DNA of 64,000 bases from Methanocella paludicola SANAE. GTDB taxonomy: Archaea; Halobacteriota; Methanocellia; Methanocellales; Methanocellaceae. How positions within the stretch are numbered: the first letter of the stretch is position 1; each line of letters starts with the position of its first letter. Positions 53,887 through 64,000 of the stretch are shown in pieces. A model generated the notes under the pieces. It was not told the DNA's origin. It saw only the letters and a list, made by a program, of their open reading frames with translations, and did no database searches. The position numbers and the translations under genes were made by a program. Location: assembly GCF_000011005.1 (NCBI RefSeq), contig NC_013665.1:1461001-1525000 (forward strand). The letters run 5' to 3'.

Positions 53887-54162
53887 ATGTCTCTACCTTC
53901 GAGCCATACATCATCCTATGGGATTAAATAACCTTTTCGCAATACGGCCCTTTCCGCCGGGGCATCGTGGAAGGGTAATTAGGCTAAATAACCTGATCAA
54001 AGGGCTAATTAATCAAAGCTTCGTCAAATTAGTGCTGAATATTGATAAAAATTTTATTTTGGTATCATATGCGCCATTGATTGCTAAAAAAGCCTATTTT
54101 CGCTATTTACATGGAGAACATACAATAGAATATGCGCTTAGTTAATATTTAGGTGTGACCCT

Positions 54163-54336
54163 ATGGCACGAAAAGAAACCAAAGGAGAGATGACAGTAAA
54201 AGAAGCTGGAAGAAAGGGTGGTAATACCACCAAGCAGCGTTACGGCGAGGGCTACTACGAGAATATCGGTAAGAAGGGTGGCCAGAAAGTCCGTGAGCTG
54301 ATCAAGAGGGGAAAAGAAGCGATGTCGAGGAAGTAG
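54163..54336 (+). CDS. KGG-motif stress protein (Em/GsiB-like)
   Basis: 57 residues: MARKETKGEMTVKEAGRKGG, NTTKQRYGEGYYENIGKKGG, then QKVRELIKRGKEAMSRK. Paralogue of the protein at 41991, with the same two-repeat design. TATA-like taatattta about 20 bp upstream; short leader. Likely a desiccation/stress-protective hydrophilic protein (family inference). Confidence 0.85.
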   Translation: MARKETKGEMTVKEAGRKGGNTTKQRYGEGYYENIGKKGGQKVRELIKRGKEAMSRK

Positions 54337-54484
54337 GCCCTCTTTCCCTACTTTCTCTATTATATGAAAAACGAAAAACGTTATACTGCTTTTTGTTCAA
54401 TTAGCTTATCTTTGGTTTACAGATCATTATAAAACCTATTTATAATCGTGTAATTTTATTTGGTATATAGGCACTTGTGGTCGG

Positions 54485-55423
54485 ATGTCATTGAGGATAA
54501 TGAGGATTAGCTATATCGTCGTGCTGTTGGCCTGTATATCCTGCCTTGCCATTCAGTTAGCATCAAACACAGGATATGCAAAGAAGGTGCCGGGAGCGTA
54601 TGTCGTCGGCTACGTGCTAGACGAGGAGGGAAAGCCGGTGCCGGGTGCTACGGTCACGCTGTGGCAGGACGGCGAGCTATGGTATTCGAATTACCAGTAT
54701 GGTAACTGGCATAACCCCCAGCTATCAAGGATCGCCTATTCTAATGATTATGTAGGCGGCAATCTTAGAGAAGGTGGCTTCATGTTCGGCTTTATGTATC
54801 CTGGTAATTATACGTTGACAGCCGAAAAGGATGGATACAAGGTCAACTCCACGAGCTTTTACGTTAATGAAAGTTCGATGAGCGAGCTCGTCAGTAATCC
54901 GGTACCTATCCCGGTAAATGTTACGTTGAAAGGGTATCACGTCCCCACGCTCACACCTCAGCAACAGGCCTATACCGGAGCTATTGTGGGAGAAATTCGA
55001 ACTGCGCATGGCTATAATACATCAGGCGTGAACGTATCGCTCTGGCAGTACGGCCATATGGTGGACCTGCCGGATAATCCTCAGGCCTCGTTAGGGCGAA
55101 ATTATTCTGGCCGGAAGGTCGATTATCTATTCGAGCACCTGGCTCCTGGAAACTATACCGTTATGGCCCAGGATTTTGAAAGCAATGAATCCGTAACAGT
55201 GGGAGTAGGCGATCATCCGATGAGGGCGGATATAGTCCTGACGCGTTCGCTTCATCAGCCATACGGTTGGGCTGATGTTAGTTTTTCACCCACAGTGGGT
55301 GAGTTTTTGCCGTCAGCTTTCCCGCCTTCGAACAGCAATAAGCCAGCTCCCACAATACCCTTGCTTATGGTGCTTTTTACGATCGGGGTTGTGGCATATA
55401 TTATACAAAAGAATAAGCATTAA
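54485..55423 (+). CDS. Surface protein with two carboxypeptidase-regulatory-like domains
   Basis: 312 residues. Signal peptide (YIVVLLACISCLAIQLAS), two beta-sandwich domains with the repeat theme VVGYVLDEEGKPVPGATVTL / IVGEIRTAHGYNTSGVNVSL and PGNYTLTAEKDGYKV / PGNYTVMAQDFESNE, a proline-rich linker and a C-terminal helix (IPLLMVLFTIGVVAYII) with KKNKH-like tail. Many N-x-S/T sites. Cell-surface anchored; role unknown. Confidence 0.8.
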   Translation: MSLRIMRISYIVVLLACISCLAIQLASNTGYAKKVPGAYVVGYVLDEEGKPVPGATVTLWQDGELWYSNYQYGNWHNPQLSRIAYSNDYVGGNLREGGFMFGFMYPGNYTLTAEKDGYKVNSTSFYVNESSMSELVSNPVPIPVNVTLKGYHVPTLTPQQQAYTGAIVGEIRTAHGYNTSGVNVSLWQYGHMVDLPDNPQASLGRNYSGRKVDYLFEHLAPGNYTVMAQDFESNESVTVGVGDHPMRADIVLTRSLHQPYGWADVSFSPTVGEFLPSAFPPSNSNKPAPTIPLLMVLFTIGVVAYIIQKNKH

Positions 55424-55502
55424 TTATTTTTTTAGTTTACCTAAATAGTGGTCACTCTATGAGTTTTAATCGTTTTAAAATAGTTATTAGGTGTCGTGTG
55501 TG

Positions 55503-55632
55503 GGTGGTTGGCGGCGTTCCAGGTTTCCCGGGGACTCGCGTACCTCAGTACTGGCTGGGACGTGGGCGGGCTTAACTTCCGGGTTCGAAAAGGGACCGGG
55601 TGTGCCCCGCCGCTGTGGCCGCCAAAACCACC
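55503..55632 (-). rRNA. Solitary 5S rRNA gene copy 1 (loop C variant)
   Basis: 130 bp nearly identical to the operon 5S at 60123, including helix I (ggtggtt...aaccacc). It differs where the operon copy reads gttcggtatggga and this one gttcgaaaaggga, so the RNA has CCCTTTTCGAAC in loop C. A TATA-like cgtttaaaaat lies about 30 bp before its 5' end (minus strand), so it may be transcribed on its own. Confidence 0.8.
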
Positions 55633-55771
55633 AAACCGATAAGCGATTTTTAAACGATAAATTCGTAATTGTTTAAAAATTAATTACTAATTAAACTTAT
55701 TTTCAGCTTTTAGTGGCTTATTCTCATAGTTGATGGATGATGACAGAATTTATTTATATCCACCAAAATAA

Positions 55772-55926
55772 ATGCTTGTATAATAAGCGTCGCCTAATCC
55801 TGCGCCCGGCCATCCGTCCAGAGAAGACCGGACACAGGTGCCAAAAGGCAATGAGAGGTTAGATTTTATTATAGATAAAGTCTCGTCTGGAGCCTCCCGA
55901 AGGCGGCGCTAAGGGAGGTTGATATT
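55772..55926 (+). promoter_or_regulatory. Structured leader RNA, copy 1 (candidate riboswitch)
   Basis: TATA-like tttatatcc at about 55752 predicts a start near 55775. Helices: gcttg/taagc hairpin; cctg/cagg enclosing tccg/cgga with loop containing gaagac; gcc/ggc hairpin; ggcaatgagagg and taaagtctc conserved. The ribosome-binding gggagg (55913-55918) can pair with cctccc (55893-55898). The loop between them, ggcggcgc, can pair with upstream gcgtcgcc (55787-55794). Same architecture as at 58304. Confidence 0.65.
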
Positions 55927-56962
55927 GTGAGACATAATAGATTAATGTATAAAACAATGATTATAACCATTGTTATAATCGTTGCGATGGTATTAGTGCC
56001 ATTAGTTTATGCAATTAGTAATGAGTCATCGTTGATAAAAAAACTCACAGTATGATTTTGAAGACCCTGTCATGAAGAAAGTAATAGAGCTGAGATCGAA
56101 AGGTTTGAATGATACTGAGGTAGTTAAAGAATTAGAAAAAGAAAATATGTTTTTCGATCCCTTGACTGGAGATAGGGGAATTGGAAGACGTCCAACGCCT
56201 GAAGAATTAAAATATTTGCCAAATCGACTTAATCGGTCAATTTATCAAACGCCATATTCCGAATTAAATAACAATACAATTAATGGATATGCAGGTAATA
56301 TGGGGATTCTTGGACATACGACGGGAACACAAACTAATGTAGTATTTAGTACATCACAACGCTATCGACAAATCGAAGGATGGATGAAGCCGGGGTCATT
56401 GGCAGTAATGCGTGGAGGGACATATAGACATTTAATTACAACTCATGCAACTGAAGAGAATTATGCAGGTGATTGGGAGGAAGCAGGAATCGTAAGCTGG
56501 GCTAATGAAGATGGATCAACCACTAATTACATGTTGTTCACTTATACCAATATAGGCGACAGCTGGGCTTTTCATGGAACAGTAAGCTCGACATCGGATG
56601 TCAAATTAAGGATTGAAATTGGAGTATACGATTTCTACTACCAGGGATATCCATACAGGGTATACTTTAATGATAATTGGTTTAGGACTGTGTATATCAA
56701 TAGGTATAACGCAATATTTGACCAATCTAATGAGGCATGGAGGTCTAGTGAATGGGACCCATATACAGTTGATACAAGCCATTCGATATTCCATGGCTCC
56801 TATCTGAAGACGACGGATGGAACGATAATACCGTGGAATAACCAGATAGATGACTACAGTTACTGGGCCCCGTACTTTAATTGCCCAATGGGTTCAAGCT
56901 GGAGGGAAGACCAACCAGGTCCAACGTGGACTTTTGAAAGTTGGGTAAATCCAAATAATTAA
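55927..56962 (+). pseudogene. Secreted protein gene interrupted by a frameshift
   Basis: GTG 55927, eight bases after gggagg, encodes a signal peptide (MIITIVIIVAMVLVPLVYAI). The frame ends at 56053 just after an A7 run (56037-56043). With one A fewer it would continue as KNSQYDFEDPVMKKVIELRS into the 296-residue frame that runs to 56962. The mature part is beta-rich and aromatic (YDFYYQGYPYRVYFNDNWFR), with no family recognised. Either a recent pseudogene, a sequencing error, or slippage-controlled expression. Confidence 0.65.
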
Positions 56963-56968
56963 GCTTTG

Positions 56969-56997
56969 ATGCCATACATATCCGATATGTATGGCAT
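56969..56997 (+). terminator. Terminator hairpin
   Basis: atgccatacatat-ccg-atatgtatggcat: perfect 13-bp stem six bases after the stop codon, followed by a T/A-rich run (tataatttaataa). Separates the secreted gene from the membrane-protein gene. Confidence 0.65.
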
Positions 56998-57028
56998 TAT
57001 AATTTAATAATATAATATATGTGATTAT

Positions 57029-57748
57029 ATGAATAAACTCATAAAGTATATTATGATTATAATACTATTGTTAATTATTATAGGTATATTATCATATTTG
57101 TTTTTAACTGGTCGAGTCGGCACTTTTGGGAATGAAAAATTAAAAGCCGAAAGAATAGCTACTTCAAATTGGACTGTTATTAATTATATAATATTTAAAG
57201 ATTATAAGGTAGGTGATGTAGGTGTAGTTAGTATTAATAGAACAGATTGGTACTATAATTCAGGATATATAAACGATTCAAAATATTATATAGTACCTAT
57301 AGCTGCTGGTGAAAAACCAACGAGTAGCAATTTAATAGTTATTGTCGATGTGATGAAAAATAGTGTGTTAAGTATAGATCAATACAGCGCTCACGGTAAA
57401 CGTTTACCTATGAGTGGTTTTGCTATCATACCTCCTGGTTCATTTTGGTATCATGAAATTGATGGATATAAACCAATGGCCCTCGTAACTCAGATTAAGC
57501 CCAATGAATCGAATTGGAATTCAATTATATTAAGTAATGAAAGTTTTACTGACTTGTATAATAAAATAAAAAATAATCAATCAATAAGCCCTTATGATAC
57601 TAGTCAAAATGTTTATGAACTTAATGTGATTGAAAATAAACAATATTATAAAATATTTAATGAATCTATTAAATATTTAGTTGTTAGGAATAATTGCGTA
57701 GATAAAGAAATATCAATATATTATCATATTGAACCAATGTTAGATTAA
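57029..57748 (+). CDS. Membrane-anchored extracellular protein
   Basis: 239 residues. A very hydrophobic N-terminal anchor (IMIIILLLIIIGILSYLFLTG) is followed by an extracytoplasmic domain with many N-glycosylation sequons (NWT, NRT, NDS, NES, NQS). Strikingly AT-rich compared with core genes, implying foreign origin. Own promoter-like tract (ataatataatatatg) just upstream. Not recognised. Second gene of the first 5S-bounded cassette. Confidence 0.7.
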   Translation: MNKLIKYIMIIILLLIIIGILSYLFLTGRVGTFGNEKLKAERIATSNWTVINYIIFKDYKVGDVGVVSINRTDWYYNSGYINDSKYYIVPIAAGEKPTSSNLIVIVDVMKNSVLSIDQYSAHGKRLPMSGFAIIPPGSFWYHEIDGYKPMALVTQIKPNESNWNSIILSNESFTDLYNKIKNNQSISPYDTSQNVYELNVIENKQYYKIFNESIKYLVVRNNCVDKEISIYYHIEPMLD

Positions 57749-58047
57749 TATAGGGAGTTATTGCGTTATTATTGTCTGTAAGTAAGAAAAATGGTAAACG
57801 TTGTATTATACTTACTCGTGGTTCGGATTTTATCCGTTTGCCTAAGGTGATCATAATTGGGGGGTCCGCGATGCATCGCGCGGAGCGTCCTTTAAATCGG
57901 AGCGTTGGCGTAGTCCTCTTTAGCCTCAGCAGAAAAAAACGGGGTGCCTAACCATCCTTGTGGTTCAAGCTGGTTTTTTTATCGTTGATCATGTATACTA
58001 TTGTTTGTGTTATGCTGTTAAAATGGTTTAAAAGTGTGTCGTGTGTG
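57749..58047. other. Intergenic region with GC palindrome before solitary 5S copy 2
   Basis: About 300 bp. Contains the 14-bp palindrome cgcgatgcatcgcg (57867-57880) in a GC-rich island within AT-rich sequence. No convincing gene. Confidence 0.35.
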
Positions 58048-58177
58048 GGTGGTTGGCGGCGTTCCAGGTTTCCCGGGGACTCGCGTACCTCAGTACTGGC
58101 TGGGACGTGGGCGGGCTTAACTTCCGGGTTCGAAAAGGGACCGGGTGTGCCCCGCCGCTGTGGCCGCCAAACCCCTC
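58048..58177 (-). rRNA. Solitary 5S rRNA gene copy 2 (loop C variant)
   Basis: Same 5S body as copy 1, including the cgaaaaggg change, but the 5' side of helix I is altered (gccgccaaacccctc instead of gccgccaaaaccacc), weakening that stem. A TATA-like ccgtttaaatag lies about 25 bp upstream on the minus strand. Confidence 0.75.
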
Positions 58178-58303
58178 AAAGGGCTATTTAAACGGTAAAT
58201 TTGTAATTATTTAATAATTAGTAGCTATATTAACTTATTTTCAACGTTTAACCGCTTATTGTCATAGTTGACAGATCGTTAGAGATTCTATTTATATGGC
58301 TCC

Positions 58304-58466
58304 AAATAAATGCTTGTTTAGCAAGCGCCGCTTAATCCTGCGCCCGGCCCCCGTGGAAAGAAGACCGGGAACAGGCGCCCGAAGGCAATGAGAGGATGAA
58401 CTTTTTCATAGATAAAGTCTCGCCTTGAGCCTCCCCCTGGCGGCGCTTCTGAAAGGGAGGAATCAA
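58304..58466 (+). promoter_or_regulatory. Structured leader RNA, copy 2 (candidate riboswitch)
   Basis: Promoter-like ctatttatatgg at about 58289. Same helices as copy 1 with base changes that keep pairing: gcttg/caagc, cccg/cggg around gaagac, gcc/ggc with cgaa loop, atgaa/ttcat hairpin. SD gggagg (58455-58460) pairs with cctccc (58430-58435). Loop gcggcgc (58440-58446) is fully complementary to gcgccgc (58325-58331). ATG lies six bases after the SD. Confidence 0.65.
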
Positions 58467-59459
58467 ATGAAGACTAATATAAAGTTTGGAGCGCTGTTCA
58501 TATTGGCTATTTTCATACTAGCGATAACAGCGCTTGGAATGGCTGGTGCACGATCCCAGACAGAGGGATTGGCAGATACAGATTCAGGGTATGGTGAACA
58601 TGCGGAACTCATTAAGGCAATTAGAGATTACCTAACTGGTAAATCTGATAGACTTCCGCCTTATAATGAATATAAAAATTCCGAGGAGAATAAAATAAAA
58701 CCAACATATAGAGAAGCCCCTAGACCATTAATATATAATGACACGTATAATAAAGATAATATAAGCAGTATGTCAATAAGTACTATACCGACAAGGGTAT
58801 ATAGTCCACATTGGTCGAATACCTATATCGGATTCGGTAATAAAGATGGTGGACCAAGAGCATGGTTTGAGGATGGCGTAGTCGATTGGTTATACAATCT
58901 GGAGAACAATGGCAAAGAAGAATTTGTAATGCACCAGTGGGGGGATGGTGACGCTGAAAATTGTATCCAGATGACGAGATACGATAATACTATAACATTC
59001 ACAATTTATAGTAAAGCATTTGCATATCCATGGATAGACTGATGCTATTTCCCCTCGACCCACGATTTTATGATCTATGTCAGACCAGTAGGCATAGACG
59101 GTAATGGCAATTACAATAGAGTGGAATACTGTGTATATGACTTGGATACGAGCACTGCATATGTCAAGACATTCACACTACCTAGAGCTGAGCACATAAA
59201 AGATGTCGATATTGCACTTGAAAAATATTACGAGGACGGAGAGCCCAGACCTGGCATGGTCAACTCGTGGAAGTATGTAAGGGACTTCCATGCCTATGAC
59301 CTATCCGGGTCAATGTTGAATCTGCCTAACAACGAGCATATATTTGAATATTACACGGATAATGTAGCGAATTATTACTACAGGGACCTGTACGGGTATT
59401 ATGGAAATATATACATAACGAGATATGATCCAAGATACTCCCCTCCGCCACATCCTTGA
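58467..59459 (+). pseudogene. Secreted protein gene interrupted by one in-frame TGA
   Basis: ATG 58467 gives MKTNIKFGALFILAIFILAI with a signal peptide, then a beta-rich mature domain (YIGFGNKDGGPRAWFEDGVV). TGA at 59040 stops the frame after AFAYPWID. The same frame is open immediately afterwards (CYFPSTHDFMIYVRPVGIDG) and runs to 59459 for a total of 330 codons. A single nonsense mutation explains this best. No family recognised; same gene position in the cassette as 55927. Confidence 0.65.
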
Positions 59460-59468
59460 TAAACTATT

Positions 59469-59489
59469 GCCCCCTTTGCCAGGGGGCAT
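59469..59489 (+). terminator. Terminator hairpin
   Basis: tgccccc-tttgcca-gggggca: 7-bp GC stem nine bases after the stop, followed by tatacttttaaa. It holds the same position in this cassette as the hairpin at 56969. Confidence 0.6.
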
Positions 59490-59538
59490 ATACTTTTAAA
59501 TTGAATGTATATAATTCGTAAATATGAATGGTGATTAG

Positions 59539-60093
59539 ATGGTAAAGACATCATTGGAGGTTATATTTTTTATTTTATTAACGTGCACGATTTTATTTGG
59601 TGGTTGTATAGTGGGCGATAATAAACAGAATGAATTACCAACTAATAAATATATTGCCGTGGAGGAAATTCAGTGGGATCACGGTGTAGTGGTCGAAGGT
59701 TATTTTGAGCATATAAGAGAAGCCGTGCCAGCCACTATTGTTGAGTATGACAGTGCAGGAAAATATGTAGAGAATAACAATAGCCTCAAAATATTGTATG
59801 GTTTCTATCATTCCTACGACATGCCTGAGGGAATGTGGAGGGATTTAAATATAAGCGGAATATATGAATATCCTTATCAACTAGAATCAGGGGCAAAAAT
59901 AATTGGAACAAACCGTAATGGCACAATAATATTATCTTATAACAATGAAACCATCCCTCTAGACGTCGGGAAAAAATGGGAATCACCTAATGTTGAGACG
60001 CGGTTTGAGGATCGGAGTTATCCAAATGGTGCCTATAAGGTAAAAATTACAACTACGTGGACGATTGAAAATAAGGGGATATACAATAAATAA
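59539..60093 (+). CDS. Putative lipoprotein
   Basis: 184 residues. Signal peptide with lipobox-like ILFGGC at residues 18-23, so probably lipid-anchored outside. The rest is beta-rich (YIAVEEIQWDHGVVVEGYFE; IIGTNRNGTIILSYNNETIP), AT-rich in codon use, and not recognised. Ends 30 bp before the operon 5S rRNA gene on the other strand. Confidence 0.7.
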   Translation: MVKTSLEVIFFILLTCTILFGGCIVGDNKQNELPTNKYIAVEEIQWDHGVVVEGYFEHIREAVPATIVEYDSAGKYVENNNSLKILYGFYHSYDMPEGMWRDLNISGIYEYPYQLESGAKIIGTNRNGTIILSYNNETIPLDVGKKWESPNVETRFEDRSYPNGAYKVKITTTWTIENKGIYNK

Positions 60094-60122
60094 ACTGATG
60101 TATTATCAAATGTGTCTTGGTG

Positions 60123-60252
60123 GGTGGTTGGCGGCGTTCCAGGTTTCCCGGGGACTCGCGTACCTCAGTACTGGCTGGGACGTGGGCGGGCTTAACTTCC
60201 GGGTTCGGTATGGGACCGGGTGTGCCCCGCCGCTGTGGCCGCCAAAACCACC
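60123..60252 (-). rRNA. 5S ribosomal RNA (operon copy)
   Basis: Reads on the minus strand from ggtggttttggcggccac to gccgccaaccacc, with canonical loop C cccataccgaac. It follows 23S in the rRNA operon. The helix I ends pair around a two-base bulge. Confidence 0.93.
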
Positions 60253-60444
60253 ACACATATGACTGTGAGGGCCGAATATTGGCCTGTTTGGCTCGTTCGG
60301 GCTTGTTGTGCTGCGTCTTTGTGCTCTTTGGATTTCGCTTTGGATTGTAATAGCACCTTTACGGTGTGTCACCCCTTTACGGTGTTTTCGGTGTCCAAAT
60401 GTGCTAATTTGTGTTTTGGTGGGTCGAGTGTTTAGTGGTTGCGG

Positions 60445-63315
<2,871 letters not shown>

Positions 63316-63802
63316 AAACAATTTGATCATCAAAACCCCTATTTCGGAGCGTTGACGATTTGCTAGTTATGCCCTTTCGGGCGTTAGCACACCCTTGACT
63401 TTTACATCAAGGACTTATTTGGCCACTGTGACAAATTTACCTACGATCTATGTTTGCGAATTCGTTTGTAAACTCAGAACCCTTTCGAGTCCCTCCATTA
63501 CAATCCAATTCAGCGTCCAAAGACACACATATACACAGCATCACTTGCAAGACTAAACCAATGACATTAACCTGTGAAGTGGAATACGCCTTACCGGGAG
63601 CGTACTTACGAACGTCCCCGCCTGAAGCGTACTGTCACGGCTTTTGCCTGTGCATCAACCCCTTCCCCACCCACACTCTTGTGAGTAGGTGCACCGAGCA
63701 CGATTATCATTACGTTTTATATTGACGTTTTTTTCCTCTTTCGAGGCTCATACATTGATGAGAGTGAGATCCGCTAAAACTCCGCAGAGCATTAGTGGAT
63801 AG
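63316..63802. other. Spacer between tRNA-Ala and 23S
   Basis: Transcribed rRNA spacer of about 490 bp with the 5' half of the 23S processing stem near 63320. No further RNA gene recognised. Confidence 0.5.
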
Positions 63803-63875
63803 TGGACTTGCTGGGATTTGAACCCAGGGCCTCCGCCTTGCAAAGGCGGCGATCTTCCAGCTGATCTACAAGCCC
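63803..63875 (-). tRNA. tRNA-Ala (anticodon TGC)
   Basis: Minus-strand cloverleaf: acceptor gggcttg/caagtcc, anticodon stem ccgcc/ggcgg with loop tttgcaa, T stem ctggg/cccag. Classic spacer tRNA between 16S and 23S; the 16S 3' end is not reached before base 64000. Confidence 0.95.
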
Positions 63876-64000
63876 CTCTGAAGGCAGACCTTTGGCCTGT
63901 CCATATTAGATTCGTTCAGTCGGTTGTTTTTCGAGTTTTCCCGGCCCGTGCGTCCTTACGGACGTTGCAAGGCAAATGTTTTTTTGTTTTACGTGAGTTC

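Noticed and set aside
55503..58177. Small proteins of 61 and 77 residues read across the solitary 5S copies
   Set aside because: They are translations of the antisense of 5S rRNA, identical in both places because the RNA gene is duplicated.
59040..59042. Selenocysteine codon
   Set aside because: No SECIS-like hairpin noticed and this lineage is not known to make selenoproteins; nonsense mutation is simpler.

Overview
The window looks like the chromosome of a methanogenic euryarchaeon, most likely Methanocella or a close relative (inference from gene content, not a database match). Pointers are O-phosphoseryl-tRNA synthetase, archaeosine synthase with its radical SAM partner, the archaeal exosome subunit Csl4, RpoL, TFE, aTrm56, Rio2, an MC1 chromosomal protein, an F420-type oxidoreductase, a DacZ-type diadenylate cyclase and a tRNA-Trp whose intron contains a box C/D guide RNA. 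Genes are tightly packed and mostly GC-rich; the accessory stretches are clearly AT-richer.

Layout. 1-5750: translation, repair and amino-acid genes (sepS, endonuclease V, an aconitase-family dehydratase pair) plus a secreted propeller-like protein. 5751-9360: dacZ and a bacterial-type metK between two palindromic elements, a MITE-like one at 5912-6246 and one carrying a GxxExxY nuclease-like gene at 8539-9320. 9362-20701: rio2, PAC2, DUF473 and F420 genes, tRNA-Arg, the intron-containing tRNA-Trp, AlaX, a LOG protein, a TPR protein and an MFS pump. 20698-25452: a three-gene minus-strand operon encoding a rifampicin-phosphotransferase-like enzyme, a CrtC/AttH-like protein and a geranylgeranyl-reductase-family flavoprotein. 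25575-31381: rhodanese, pentapeptide-repeat protein, XerA-like recombinase behind a perfect palindrome, and an IS256-family element with unusually long inverted repeats whose tips match the MITE. 31436-39335: YgiQ, MscS, an APC-USP transporter, PyrF, a Clp1-type kinase and SppA.

39698-44256 is an accessory island that begins at a complete tRNA-Cys. A 3' tRNA-Cys fragment lies at 41532-41579, with a secreted metalloprotease and a truncated gene between the two. Beyond it come small DNA-binding or stress proteins (a ribbon-helix-helix candidate, KGG, MC1) and a second secreted metallopeptidase. 44396-48812 is a plus-strand information-processing cluster (METTL5-like methyltransferase, csl4, rpoL, trm56, an ATP-grasp gene, tfe, an HD protein). 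49185-53886 holds two nitroreductases, an ACT-domain regulator and the archaeosine pair.

The most unusual part is 55503-60252. Three 5S rRNA genes on the minus strand separate two cassettes of the same design. Each cassette has a structured leader RNA that can hide the Shine-Dalgarno sequence, a secreted protein gene, a terminator hairpin, and a membrane-protein or lipoprotein gene. The two leaders keep the same helices through compensatory changes, so this may be an undescribed archaeal cis-regulatory RNA. Both secreted-protein genes are interrupted, one by a frameshift at an A7 run and one by a single in-frame TGA. The two solitary 5S copies share the same changes in loop C. The window ends in the rRNA operon, read on the minus strand: tRNA-Ala, 23S, 5S, with 16S beyond the right edge.
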